A stretch of 64,000 nucleotides of DNA. Origin: Ampelomyces quisqualis. Its lineage: Eukaryota > Ascomycota > Dothideomycetes > Pleosporales > Phaeosphaeriaceae. Both the position numbers and the translations under genes were made by a program. Of this stretch, positions 50,373 to 62,579 are shown piece after piece. The DNA is taken from assembly GCA_018398575.1 (NCBI GenBank), contig JAGTXZ010000005.1, positions 1,426,001 to 1,490,000 on the forward strand, in the 5' to 3' direction. The first letter of the stretch is position 1; every line of letters begins with the position of its first letter. Below the pieces are notes generated by a model that ran no database searches, had not been told where the DNA came from, and saw only the letters and a list, made by a program, of their open reading frames with translations.

Positions 50373-50960
50373 ATGTCTAAGAAGTGTGCTTATTGCACAC
50401 TCTTAAATAAGAAGTGTTGCCTAGTTCTTCTATATGCAGGCTAAGAGTATAATAGCCTCTCTAGGGCCCTTAACTACAGGTTTACTGCCTTAGGTAGAGA
50501 CAAGTCTAACAAGGTAGTGTTAGAGCAGGAGGCTGCTGTTAAGGAGGCAGCGTTTTAGTTAGCTGCTGTTGTGCAAGTAGGCACTGCACAAGTAGCTAAC
50601 ATAAACAACGCTAACTTGTTAGTTAGCGCTTATTACTAGAGAGAGGAGCTAGCTAGAGAAGTTAGGGTAATAGCTAAAGAGGTTAGGTTGCTTAAGAGGA
50701 GCACAGCAGGGTTAACTAGTGTAGTTGCTTAGCTAGTAGATGTTATAATAGTATTAAGAGCTAATTAGTTAGTAGAGTAGAAGAAGGCGCAGAAGGCAGC
50801 GCTAGAGGCTAGTACTTGCAGCAAGCAGAGCTAGAATAGAAGACTACTAGGTAGTGCGTTAGTGTCTGCACCTAGGGATTTAGACGATTAAGAACGTCCT
50901 ACTAGTAGCGACAACAGTCTACTGTTAGATCTAATAGAAGAGTAAGACTCCTATTATTAA
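50373..50960 (+). pseudogene. B3 antisense frame downstream of pol
   Basis: An ATG at 50373 opens a frame of 195 codons ending in TAA TAG at 50958-50963. It is interrupted by about nine in-frame TAA/TAG and no TGA. It begins MSKKCAYCTLLNKKCC, keeping the cysteines that B2 has partly lost (CxxC then CC). A middle block (ALGRDKSNKVVLEQEAAVKE) is shared with B2. The end is acidic and Ser-rich. It is antisense to the element and convergent with its pol gene. Confidence 0.65.
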
Positions 50961-50999
50961 TAGCTGTTACCTACTAGTGTAGTAGTTGCAATATTAAGT

Positions 51000-53900
51000 T
51001 TAATTTCTCTAACATAATTGTCTTGCAATGCTGTAAGATCTTTAACTTCTTTTTTCTATGCTGTAATCTATTTAGCTAACGCTTGTAGAGGTCCTAGCTG
51101 TTTTAGATAGCGTTTATAGAACGCTTGCAACATGTGTAAGGCGCTTATAAAGTTTAAGGCATTGTACTAGGTAGGGTTAGGATTATAGCCTACCTATTTT
51201 ACACAATACTTTAGGATAGAGCAGTATAGCTTGCTAGCTAGGATCTCTTTAACTTTCTATTCTTTAACGCCTTAAATTAGGATGCTAGATAGGTTTAGGC
51301 TTAGCTAACTAGCTAGGGGGTCGTTAGGGTCCTTGCAGAGGACATTTAGAGCAAAAATGTTATAGATCTTAGATCTTTTAGGTAGCTTTAGTTAAAATAA
51401 ATAGCTAACTTATTCTAGAACTTTAAAGGGGCCTTCTTACAATTCAGCAAGTTTGCGACTTAGGTAGGTAACAGATAGGTTTTAGGTTAAGAGGTAAACC
51501 TTGTTACCTACTGCCTAATTAACAGGTTAACAATATTTGTTTACCTTAGCAGCTATTTGTTACTGCGCCTTCTCTATATTGTCTTTGGCTGTGCGCTAGG
51601 CTTTATGCATGCAGGTAGCTAAGCTTAAGGCATTCTTAACGTTTACATCTTTGTGTTTTAAAGAAGATAATACTTAATCCTAGCTTTGTTGTAGTTTAGA
51701 TCTAAACAGGAGCTGGTATAGTGCTATACTAATTGCGGAGTGCGGCAGTGTAGCTTAAGCTTAATTAATTATTAGCAAGAGGTTACTCTAGTTATCCTAG
51801 TAGTAGGATACAAAGAGCCTTAATTGTTAATTAATATACTTGTTTATAATCTTAGTTTGTCTATTAGTTTGTTTATAGTAGGCTGTAGAAAGCTTAATTT
51901 GCACGCCTAGGATCTTGCAGAACTTAGACTAGAATTAGGACACAAACTAGGGGCTGCGGTTAGACACTATACTTTTAGGCGTGTAACCAAATTAGTATAC
52001 CTATTAGATAAACAAATAAGCTATTTCCTGGGCGTTAATAGTCTTGTAACACAGGATAGAGATAGCTTGCTTTAATAGGCGATTGATAATAACTATAATT
52101 TGATTATAGCTATGCCAATTGGTTAGAAATATCTTGAAATCTATACACAAATGCTGCATAGGCCTGTTAGGAATTAGTAACAGATAGAGAAACCCTTAGG
52201 ATTAGAGCTGTCTTAGATAGGATCTTTAACAAGAAACGCAGTTTTGTACATAGTGTTTGCATGTAGCCTCTATGCCTTTCTAGTAGTATTGCTAAGCCAG
52301 AAGCTAATACGTCTTTATAGCGCTTAGGTAGGCAGTAGATACCTAATTGTAAGCTTCTCTAATCAGTTAGGTGCACAAAGGGAAATCCTTGGGTACACAT
52401 AGGCGTAAGTAATACAGCAGTAGTCCTTCTTAGACACAATACAGCTGTAGTAGCGTAAGGCGTTCTTTCTTAAAGGAGTAGCAATTCTCTGCTAATAGGG
52501 CTTTAATTAGTTCTAACAAGTTAAGATTTAGGGAGGCACTAATAGATTAGACTAAAATAGCTAAAACATTAATCTCTAGCTAGTTACAGACGTAGTTCTA
52601 AGCTAGTTTAGAGTTAACTAAGGGGTTTAGGCGTTTAGGTCCTAGAAGTACACAGGATCTGTTGTCTTGTTAGGCAGCCTTAACCTTGCTAACGTTCTGT
52701 TCTCTTTAGCTTAGGATATTAGCTTGCTTGTTAAGCTTGCCAGGCGTGTACTTAATGCAGAAATTAAAAGAGGCAATAATCTCTGCCTATTGTGCTTAAC
52801 GTGCATTAAGAACCTTAGTAGTTATAAAGTATTCTAAGGAGCAGTAATCTAAATACACCTGGATTTAACTCTGTATAGAGGTAAGTTTAGCTCTCTACTT
52901 TTTAAACGCTTTTAGGATAGCAAAAAGTTCTTTGTTGTGTATTTTCTAATTAAGCTTAGCCCTAGATAGAGTGTAACTGTAGAAGGCTACAGGATACTAC
53001 TTGTTATTAGGGTGCTTCTAAGAGAGTACTCCTGCTATTACTCTATCTAACGCGTTAGTTTCTAACTTTGTGTTATACTTGGGATAGAAATAAGATAGCG
53101 TAGGAATAGCTAGAAGTAAGGCTTTAATCTAATTAAAAGCCTGTTAGCAGTCTGTAGTCTATTTAAACAGTGTAGAGGGACTTTAAAGCTTTAGGATTAG
53201 TTTGGCTACACAAGAGAAATCCTTGATAAACTGTTGATAGAAACTAGCAAAACTAAGAAATAACTTAACGCTGGTAACTGTAGTAGGTTCAGCCTAGTTT
53301 TAGAGTACCTCTACCTTGTTAGAGTTAACTTTAGTGCCCTGGTTTGTTAAAACGTAGCCTAGATACTTTGTGCAGGTTACATGGAATTTACTCTTCTAAA
53401 TGTCTACTTAGAGTCCTGCAGTGCGTAGGCGCTCTAAGACCTTTTAGACGTGTTCTTAATATAAGTTTATATCCTCTAAGTAGATTAGGATGTTGTTAAG
53501 ATACGTAATGCAGAAATTGTTAAGATAATTAATTAGTACATTGTTTATGTAGCGCTAATACGTTGCTAGCCTATTGCACAAGCCAAAAGAGAGAACCTTA
53601 CACTTGTATGTACTGTAACAGGTCTAAAAGGTAGTATACTCTTTAGAGTTAGGATCTATACAAATTTTGTTAAAGGCGGCTTAGATGTTAAACTTAGTAA
53701 AGATCTTGGCTTTAGAGGGACGTAATAGCAGCTTATTAATGCAAGGGATCAGATAGACGTCCTTGCGCGTAAGGGCGTTAATCTTCTAGTAGTCTACATA
53801 GATGCGTATATCTCTATTTAGTTTGCGTACACAGAGAATAGGTAAAGTAAAAGGGCTTTAGCTAGCCTTAATAAAACTCTTTTAAAGGTGTTCCTAGACG

Positions 53901-56260
53901 TAGGCCTTGGTAGCTTCAAGCTCCTCCTAATTCTGCTTGTACAGAGGACTAAACGCATTTAGTAATAGTTCTTTAAGGACAATCTTGTAATTATACAGAC
54001 AGTAAGGAGGCAATTGATTAGCTGCCAACTTGCTAAATACATTCTAATACTAGGAGTAGCAGGCAGGTAATCTCTTATCTAATTAGCTTTAATTGTTAGC
54101 GTCGTCCTTAAAGGCAAGGATCCTATTAATCTTATAGAGGCTTGTTGTAAAGAACTTGTTCTAGAGCTTCTTTATAATAAAGTAAAATGTATTGGCAGAA
54201 ATAAAAGCTATGCAGGTGCTTAGAGGGGATTTAGACTCTAAGCAGGTTTGCTTGGTTAGGGTATAAGGAATCTCTAAGATTTTTCAGGCTAATAGAAGCT
54301 TTAAGCATCCCTTAATACAATAAATAGAAGAAGAAGAACAGTAAGGACTGTTTTAGATACAATAGTCTTCTTTCTCCTATAGAGTGTTGCGTTGTTGCAC
54401 ATTAAGATAGACAGTAGCTAGCACTGTAGCTTAATATAGAACAGTAAGAATAGGAGGTAAAGGATTGTATAAACAGGAGTACTTAGATAGCTAAATAAAC
54501 TGTAACCTATCTGTGTCTAATTGAATCTTAAATTGTCTTAACTATTAGAGGCTAAGTATACAATCCTAAGACCTAAGATTAAGAATAAGGAATAAACAGT
54601 TTAAAATCTTTTAGCTATTAATATTCAAGTGTAGTTGAATATATTAAGTAACTAAAGAAGTAATCTAATCCTTAAAGCTGCGCACCTAAACCTAGAAGAG
54701 GAGCTTCTAAATAGGTTGCTGCAAGGCTTTAGAAACAGATAAAACAATTTGTAAATTTAAAAATAGGAAACCTTAAGCACTAGTGTTAACAAGAGTATTA
54801 AGGCATAAGCTAAGGCCTTAGTTGTAAAGAAGCGTAGGCATAAAGAAATAGGGACTGCAAAACAAATAGGAAAGGTTAAGGTAGGATATGTTGTAACAGC
54901 TTAGGCCTAGAGAGGAGTGTCCTCCTAGGCGCTTCTGTTTCTTGTATAATACACCTCCTAATCAAGTTGCTCTTAAGTATCTTTATACTCTTCTACTTCT
55001 ATAGCTTTAATCTAACGCACACAAGGCTTTGTGCAGTTACTAAAGTAGTGTCCTAGCTTACTGCAATTGTAACAACTACTAAGGGTCTTCTGTTATTCTA
55101 GCTTAGAGGTCTTTGTAGGAAGACGCACTGTTGTAGATTAATAGGCTAGCGCAGAATTTGTTAGAGCGTTAGTAGTAGTAGTCTAATTTAGCTCTAAATT
55201 CTGTTGTAAGGCTAACCTAATTAGTAACTTAGCAGCAGCTAGTGTTATACTTAGTGTAGGGTTGTTCTTCTGCTCTATATTGTATGTAGTAAGGTGTTCT
55301 ACTATCTAATTAAATAAGTTCTTCTATTAGTGCCTAAATCCTAGGTTAGAGGCTTGCAACCCTAGCGTAATCTTAGTCTACAAGTAGTAAAACTACTTTA
55401 AAGAGGGTACTTGTCCCTTAACTGCAGAACTTAAAAACCTAGCTTTAAACAAGGGAAACGTTTCTTCCTTTGTTATCTGCAATTAATTAAACGCTGCATA
55501 GCTTTTGGCTACCTTGTTGCCTGTAATAAAATAGAACTTAAGTAGCTTAACTATTTGCTTAGCGTTCTAGAATTGCTCTTAATTAGTATCTAATAAATAT
55601 TGTAGCTTAAGATAGCTCTTAGCTAATCCTGTAGTGTAGCTCTATACTAAGGCTATACGTTGTCTTTTGGTCTAATAGTAATCTAAGTTAATTTTAAGTT
55701 AATCTTAGATTAAGGCCTGCTATTAGCAGAAGGTAGAATCTTTTCTATTGCTAAGATTGTCTATATTAGGCATTTTCTCAGATTGTTAAAGTTAGCGAGA
55801 GCTCTTATAGCAATGTAAGTACTTAGATATAGAGCTGTTAGATAAACAGCAGGGTGCAGAATTGTTCTAGGGTAATTTAGTAGTAGGTAAGGGCTTGTCT
55901 AGTCCTACTAACAGAGTTAGTCCTTTCTTAAGGAAATTAATTTCTACTAGAGCCTGTTTCAAATCTTGTTGTAATTGATTAACTTCTATTTAGGCAAGAG
56001 TTAGATTTAGTGCAGCTCTAGACTAAAGAGGTTTCTTAGTATCTGTCTTTTTTGCTTTAGCACTCTGTTGCTAGGTTGTTACAGTTAATACAGAGTTGTC
56101 TTAGAGGAAGGCTCCTAGGGTTAGTTCTTTAGGAGGAGTTATTAGCGTTGCCTCTAATACTCCTAGGTTATTAATAGTCTCTAAGTTTCTATTGTAGCGC
56201 CAAACGCAACTTTTCTAAAGTAATCCTAACTGTTGTGTTAATAGGAAGATCTAAACCTAA
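51000..56260 (-). pseudogene. B3 gag-pol, broken
   Basis: Minus-strand reading gives the same order as B2: gag near 56200-55000 with a knuckle at about 55020-55080 (CNC...GHYF-like), RT about 54050-53240, RNase H, integrase about 52340-51660 and a chromodomain near 51250-51060. TAG/TAA stops persist although fewer sites are mutated. Confidence 0.83.
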
Positions 56261-56430
56261 AGGCTTTGGCTGTTAGGAGATCTAAGGAATCCTAACTGTG
56301 TTTGATAGATTTAAGGTTACAAACAGATCCAATTTGGATAGGGTTCTAGACGTTTTAACGCGATCTTTTTAAAAGTAAATAGCGATATTATCTAAATGCT
56401 ATTACTAGCAGGACAAAGTTTCTCTTGTAA

Positions 56431-56729
56431 TATAACAACGCAGGTAGGTACAGCTATTAAGATTAAATTAGATACGTATTAGAGGCATATAGGAGTGCGT
56501 GTTGTATTAGAGATTCTAGATTAGCTATACACCTATAGGTCTTGTACAGAAGGACAAGAGAAACTTGTCCTCTATCTATACTATAGGCTTATATTTATAG
56601 TAGGCGTAGCAGCTGAGTTGGAGCGCTGTCAAAGCGCTTTTAGTCCTAATCTACTAGCTCCTTACATAATCTGTTACTAAGCCTTTATAAAGTATTGGAT
56701 GTAACATGTGTTTGCATGTGCTTGTTACA
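56431..56729 (-). repeat. 5' LTR of B3
   Basis: 299 bp. It differs from the 3' LTR by roughly twenty changes, all transitions where I compared them. Confidence 0.93.
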
Positions 56730-56734
56730 TAAAC

Positions 56735-57929
56735 TACTAGATACTTAAGAATATTTTTGGCTTAAAGTAGTCTTTTACTAAGATTATATCTATATTTTTC
56801 TTACCTAAGTATTCTATAATTAGAGAATTATAGGCTTCTAAGATAATATAGGTTTATAGGTTTATATATTCTAGTACCTACTTCTAATTCCTATAGAGTA
56901 GACGTCTTAGGTTATCTAAGGTATATTCTACTAGAGATACTTTTAGGCTTAAATATAAAGGGAATTTCTATTATATTATTTTAATAGCGTTAACTACTAC
57001 TTAGTAGGCTTTATTTATATAGATAGCCTATTCTTATAGCTTCTTAATAGTAGGCTCTACTAATACTTTAGAACATTTGTTTATATAAGAACTTTACTTA
57101 GACGTAATTACGTATAGTACTATAGCTCTCTTAGTAGTATCTAGAACGTCTTCTACTATAGTAAGCTTCTTAGTACCTTAGTTATAAGTAATATTTTTCT
57201 CTTAAAATGTAGTATCTTTGTCTATAAGTACGTTCTAGAGTACTTTCTGTTCTAATATAGCGTACTTCTTAGTATCTTAGTTATAGGTAATATTTTTCTC
57301 TCTTAACGCAGTATCTTTATCTTTAAGTATATTCTAAAGTATTCTTTTTCTTACTATAGTGTACGTTTTAGCATCTTAGTTATAAGTAACATTTTTCTTC
57401 TCTAATATAGTATCTTTGTCTATAAGTACGTTCTAGAGCTACTCTATCTCTCTCTTTCTCTATTATAGTGTATTACTCTATTAGACTGCAAAGAACGTAG
57501 TAAGTACTAAGTCTTTTATACCCTTAGTTTCTAGAGTAAAAGTAAATAATTAGAAGGTTTAAAAGGTTTAGAATTAGACTAATACGTCTGCTCTTCCTTA
57601 AGAAAGGTCTTATTTTTTTTAGAAAGAGTATCTACTCTACTAATAATATTTCCTAGGTAGTACTAGAATTTAATATTACACGTGCTAAAGAACCTAGCCT
57701 ATTAGATATATCTTTCTATTAGTAGCTATATAGTAGTAAAGTACTCTAGGTTCTTATAGTCTATAAGTATAGTAAAATATCTAACCCTTTAGACTTAAAT
57801 TCTTTACTACTCTAAGCACTTAACTATAGCTAATAGTTTCTTATTATAAATAGTTTAGTTAGCTTCTATATTAGTATTCTTTACTAAGTAGTAAGCTACA
57901 GCCTAGAGAAATCTGTCTTCTTTATATTA
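56735..57929 (-). pseudogene. A3 integrase/RNase H piece
   Basis: Reverse complement of A1 about 17350-16370, restarting exactly where 49633 stopped. It ends at TIR copy 4. Confidence 0.82.
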
Positions 57930-58770
57930 CGTCAGGAAAATTTAACGTTGTTAGAGTTAGCGACATCTGCAACACTATTAGAACAGTTAACTAGACAGTT
58001 CTTAACTGTACTTAACTGTCCCTATAGTCTCCTATTTGTTCTAGCTGCCTATTTAGCCTAAAACGCTTAAACTGCTCTACCTCCTCTACTCGCCCCACCT
58101 GCCCTACCCGCGCCATTACGTTATTATCCTAAAAACCTAAAATATAGAGCTTAATGTTCTCTTAAAAATGCACTTTTTATATTTCTTATAGCTGCTCTTG
58201 TTCTTAAGATGTAAGGCAGTAAAGTTTGTAGATTTTAATGTTCTTTGCTAAGGCTTAATTTTGCTAAAGCTCTAGCACTTTGATTAGATAATATATAATA
58301 TTTTTTTTAAAAATAGTAACTAACTAGCTAATTTTACTTTTGAATGTTTCTCTTACTAATTATTATATAGCAGGCGCCTGGATCTAGAGCATTAAACGTA
58401 CTTAGAGTTTTTTTTAAAAACAAATAAAACATTATAACTTTAAGGCGCTATATCTCAACAATTAGAGCAGCTAGAAAAATTCTAAATAGTGCATTTTAAA
58501 GAAAGAATTCTGTTCTATATTTTGCACTTTTAGGTTACTTACGTAATCATGTAAATACAGCAATACAGTTACGTAAGTAAAATTGGCAACATTAGCAACT
58601 CTGTTAGATCTAGCAACTCTGTTAGGTTGCTGTTAAGTTGCTGTAAGGTTGCTAGCAACTAGAAGTAAGTAGGGCAACTTTAGCAAATTGTCTAGTAGAC
58701 AGTATTGCTGTTAGGCAGCTGCAGGTCGCTGTAACTAGGCTAACTAGATAAATCTTAATTTTTCCTAACG
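57930..58770 (-). mobile_element. TIR/fold-back DNA element, copy 4
   Basis: 841 bp, TA duplications at 57928-57929 and 58771-58772, ends CGTCAGGAAAA and TTTTCCTAACG. It is reversed relative to copies 1-3 and sits in A3 RNase H. Confidence 0.88.
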
Positions 58771-59776
58771 TAGGATAAGACCTCTCTAGTTAACTAACCT
58801 AAGGTATTATATTCTACTATTGTTTCTAGTTCTATATTAAAGTTTACTAGAGATAGTTCTACTATAAAAGCCTCTTTTGGCTTCTTAAAAGATATCTGCT
58901 GTTTAGGCCCCTAGTTAAAGGCTACGCCTTTTCTAGTAAGTCTAGTTAGTAGAGTAGCTAGCTCTAAGAAATCTTTACTAAACTACTAGTAGAAGTTAGT
59001 AAAGCTAACAAAGCTCTAGACTTCTTTAACTATCTTAAGCGCTTCCTAGAAACATATAGCGTCTACCTTCTAAGAGTCTATACTTCTTTATTTTTTAGCT
59101 TTAATAATAAACTCTAGTTATTTAGTCTTTCCTATACTAAACCTACTTTTTCCTATATTTAGGTGTAACTCTACTGCACCAAGTTTCTAGATTACTAGCT
59201 TTACCTTTTTCTTATAATTTGCCTTAGACCTACTTCTATATATTAATATATAGTTAATATAGGCTAAGTAAAAGTTATCTAGGTATTTTCTAAGTATCTA
59301 ATTAATATATCTTTAAAATATACTTAGAGTATTTATAAGTCTAAAGGGTGTTATAATCTACTTATAGAGGCTAAAGCGTATCTAGAAAGCTTTCTTCTAA
59401 TAATTATCTTTAGTAATCCTAATCTTGTAAAAGGCCTAAATAGTATCTACTTTAGTAAACTATTTAGCCTTAGCAATCTAGGCTAAGGTCTTTTAGATAG
59501 GTAGAAGTAGGTATTAGTCCTTTCTTATAATTGCGTTAAGGGCCTAATAGTCTAAATAGAACTAGAGGCTCTTTTCTAGCTTCTTTACAAATAGGACTAG
59601 TATAGAGGCGCTTAACTAGCTTACCTATATAAAGCTACAGTTTAAGTAAGAAGTAAGCTTCTTTCTAAGTACAAGATGTTCTTTTCTTAACATACTATAT
59701 AGTAGGCTCTAAAGTACTTCTATAATTCTTCTATTCTTTTCTACTAGCTTAATAGAATAATTGATAGTAGGTCTTC
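58771..59776 (-). pseudogene. A3 RT piece
   Basis: Reverse complement of A1 RT (about 16350 down to 14540, without TIR copy 1). It shows that A3 has an empty site where A1 carries copy 1. Confidence 0.82.
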
Positions 59777-60622
59777 TGTTAGGAAAACACAACGTTAGCA
59801 ACATCCGCAACATTAGTAACACTGTTAGAATAGTTAACTAGACAGTTCTTAACTGTACTTAACTGTCCCTAGAGTTCTCTATTTGTTCTAGTTGCCTAAT
59901 TAGCCTAAAACGCTTAAACTGCTCCACCTGCTCCACTCGCCCCACCTGCCCTACCCGCGCCATTACGTTATTACCCTAATAACCTAAAATATAGAGCTTA
60001 ATATACTCTTTAAAACAAACTATTTAGATTTCTTATAGCTGCTCTTGTTGTTAAGATGCAAGGCAGTAAAGTTTGTAGAGTTTTAAAGTTCTTTGCTAAG
60101 GCTTGTTTTTGCTAAAGCTCTAGCACTTTAACTAGATAATATATTATATTTTTTATTAAAGAAATAGTAACTAAATTGCACATTTTACTTTATACTAATT
60201 TTATTATAATATATAGTATTGCAGGCACGTAGATCTATTGTGTTGAACATACTTAAAGTTTTTTTAAAAAAGTTTATAACTTTAACGCGCTATAACTGAA
60301 TAACTAGACTAGCTATTAAAATTCTAAATAGTGTATTTTAAAGAGGAGATTCTGCTCTATATTTTGGGTTTTTAAAACAATTACGTAATCTGAAATATAC
60401 AGCAATACAGTCACGTAAGTAAAATTAGCAACATTAGCAACACTAGCAACACTAGCAACACAGGTAACACAGGTAATTTACTGTTAGGATTGCTGTTAGG
60501 TTGCTAGCAACTAGAAGTAAGTAGGGTAACTTTGGCAAATTATCTAGTAAATAGTATTACTGTTAGGCTGCTGCAGGTTGCGGCGATTAGGCTAATTAGA
60601 TTAATCTTAAAATTTCCTAACG
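59777..60622 (-). mobile_element. TIR/fold-back DNA element, copy 5
   Basis: About 846 bp, GTTAGGAAAACACAACG at the left and AATTTCCTAACG at the right, reversed orientation. The TA duplication is not recognisable, so the ends may be a few bases off. It interrupts the A3 region between protease and RT. Confidence 0.82.
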
Positions 60623-60829
60623 CCTTACTAAAGAAATTTAGTCTGCCTCTTCTTATAGAAAGGTTTTGTATTTCTCTTTTAGGTAATCTAGAAGTACTAA
60701 CCTAGAGTCTACTTAGAGTTTTAGTTTTAAGGCTTTTAAGATATCTACTATAGACAAAGTGTATAGGTAGATAGATTTGTCTTTCTAGGCTTACTATAGC
60801 TAGGCTAAGTATGTAGCTATATAGTAGTA

Positions 60830-62570
60830 AATAGGTAGAAGTTAGGTAGAGTTAGAGTACCTTTACGTTAGACCTTACCTCTACCTAACTCTTAACCTTA
60901 ACTTTTTAAGCTAATAGAAGATAGAGATTACAGTAGAGGTAATTAATTATTAGTTAAGGTTAGGTTATATAAGTTTAGCGCAATTAATTAAAATTTAATA
61001 TATAATATACTTTCTAAATAGATTATTAGCGTAACTAGAGGTGTATAAGTATAATCTAAGTATATATTCTACTATATATATATATTTATATATATATATA
61101 TATATAGATTTCTAAATATATATTAAATCTTAAAGAAGTAGAAATACTTCTAGAATATTAATAAACTAATGTTTATTACGTTTATTTATTATATAGGTAA
61201 ACGTAGTATAACTCTATTTCTTAAATATAGTAATTCTTTAGCTTCTGCAATTTCTATATATACTAACCTTAAAAATTAAACTTTCTATAGTACTTAAGAG
61301 CTAGCTATACTTTCTTATACTATATAGTAACTCTCTTTGCATAAATTGCGTTAATATTAGTATCTATAACAAATTAGTATTTTGTAATAAAATAGGAAAA
61401 TTTACTATACCTTTAAAAAAGCTAACTAGAAAAGCCTTAGTAGCTTCTTGTAGTGCCTTATTAGCTAATTACTAGAACTAGACGTAGGGTATTTTTTGTA
61501 TTACTTACTAGTAATTTTATAGACAAGTTACTAGAATAGTAGCTTGTAGATAAGAAGCTTTATAGTCTTCTAGTAGTAGTAGATTCTACGCAGAGCTATA
61601 GCTTTACTATTTTAGTATAGAAGCGTAATAAAGAAACGTAATAAATTACTACTAGGCTTTAAGTAGATTTTTTTCTAGCTCTTACCTTTCTAGTAGTAGA
61701 GGCAAGGCTTTTTCTAGTAGACTTATTAGTAAGGTCTTTAGTAACTACTACGCTACTAGTAAGTATATTATTAACCTTAACTTTGTATTTATAAAAGGTA
61801 ATTATAGTAGTATTATAGGTGATAAGTTTACTACTATAAGATTTCTAGTATTTTAGCCTTCTTGTAAATAAGTAATAAGGTAAGCTTAGTATAGGAAATT
61901 ATCTCTTAGCGTAAAAATTCGAACATAGCTAATTTTAACTAGTAGCACTACTAATAAGTTAAAAACGTAATAGAAAAATATATAAACTTGTGGTTCTACT
62001 TAGAATTAGCTACTAGTTTTACTAACTGTAAATTTCAATTAAAGAGTAAAGTTTAATAAAGTTAATTTTGTATAGATAAAGTAGCAAAAGGTAGTAAGCG
62101 TAGGCTATAAGGTAGAAAACTACGCTAGTAGCTAACGTAACGCATAGACTAACTCTATATATTTTCTAGGTAGTAGGCTACTATAAAAAAACACTAGAAC
62201 TATACGCCTATATTAGCTACGCGCTTTATTATATTATTTTATTATACTTAACACTATAGGATTAATTGAATTTAAGTAAATAAAGGTTATTTATAAGCCT
62301 AAGAGCTTTTAACTACCTCTTCTAGTTAAAATCCTACTATATTTTAAAAAAGAGAAGTAGGCTTAACTTACTAAGGTAAAGGTACTAAATTTTTATTATT
62401 AATTATACTAATATATTAAGAGTTTTACTTTTAGAAATAAAAAGATTAGTTATATTCTTAATTCTTAAAGTAGTAATACTCTAAAGTAAGGCTACCTAAT
62501 AAATTTCTAGGTTAACTCTAGCAGGTATCTTAGTAGTAGCGCTATATAATTAAGGGAGCTAGCTAATATT
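60830..62570. repeat. A+T-rich DNA with GGTTAG-like words and an AT microsatellite
   Basis: At 60845-61000 there are AGGTAGAGTTAGAG / CCTCTACCTAACTC words in inverted arrangement, like 21688-22046. A TA-dinucleotide tract lies at 61072-61106. The rest is RIP-degraded and unidentified. Confidence 0.55.
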
Positions 62571-62579
62571 ATAAAGGCT

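Larger units (their letters stand above)
49634..56729 (-). mobile_element. Ty3/gypsy retrotransposon B3 (family B, reverse), least-mutated copy
   Basis: The LTRs are 49634-49932 (3') and 56431-56729 (5'), both 299 bp. There is a perfect TAAAC target duplication (49629-49633, 56730-56734) inside A3 integrase. The polypurine tract complement TTACCCCCCTTCTT lies next to the 3' LTR, with its G run intact. More C and G survive than in B1 or B2, but pol still has many stops. Confidence 0.94.
31119..60822 (-). mobile_element. Ty3/gypsy retrotransposon A3 (family A, reverse), split by nested insertions
   Basis: Its 3' LTR is 31119-31409. Family A internal sequence then continues in reverse in the pieces 31410-31435, 38579-38875, 39712-39973, 46903-49633, 56730-57929, 58771-59776 and 60623-60822. 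These join collinearly as A1-equivalent positions about 21320 down to 14316. B2, TIR copy 3, C, B3, and TIR copies 4 and 5 fill the gaps. The 5' LTR and gag are missing beyond about 60822. Confidence 0.88.
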
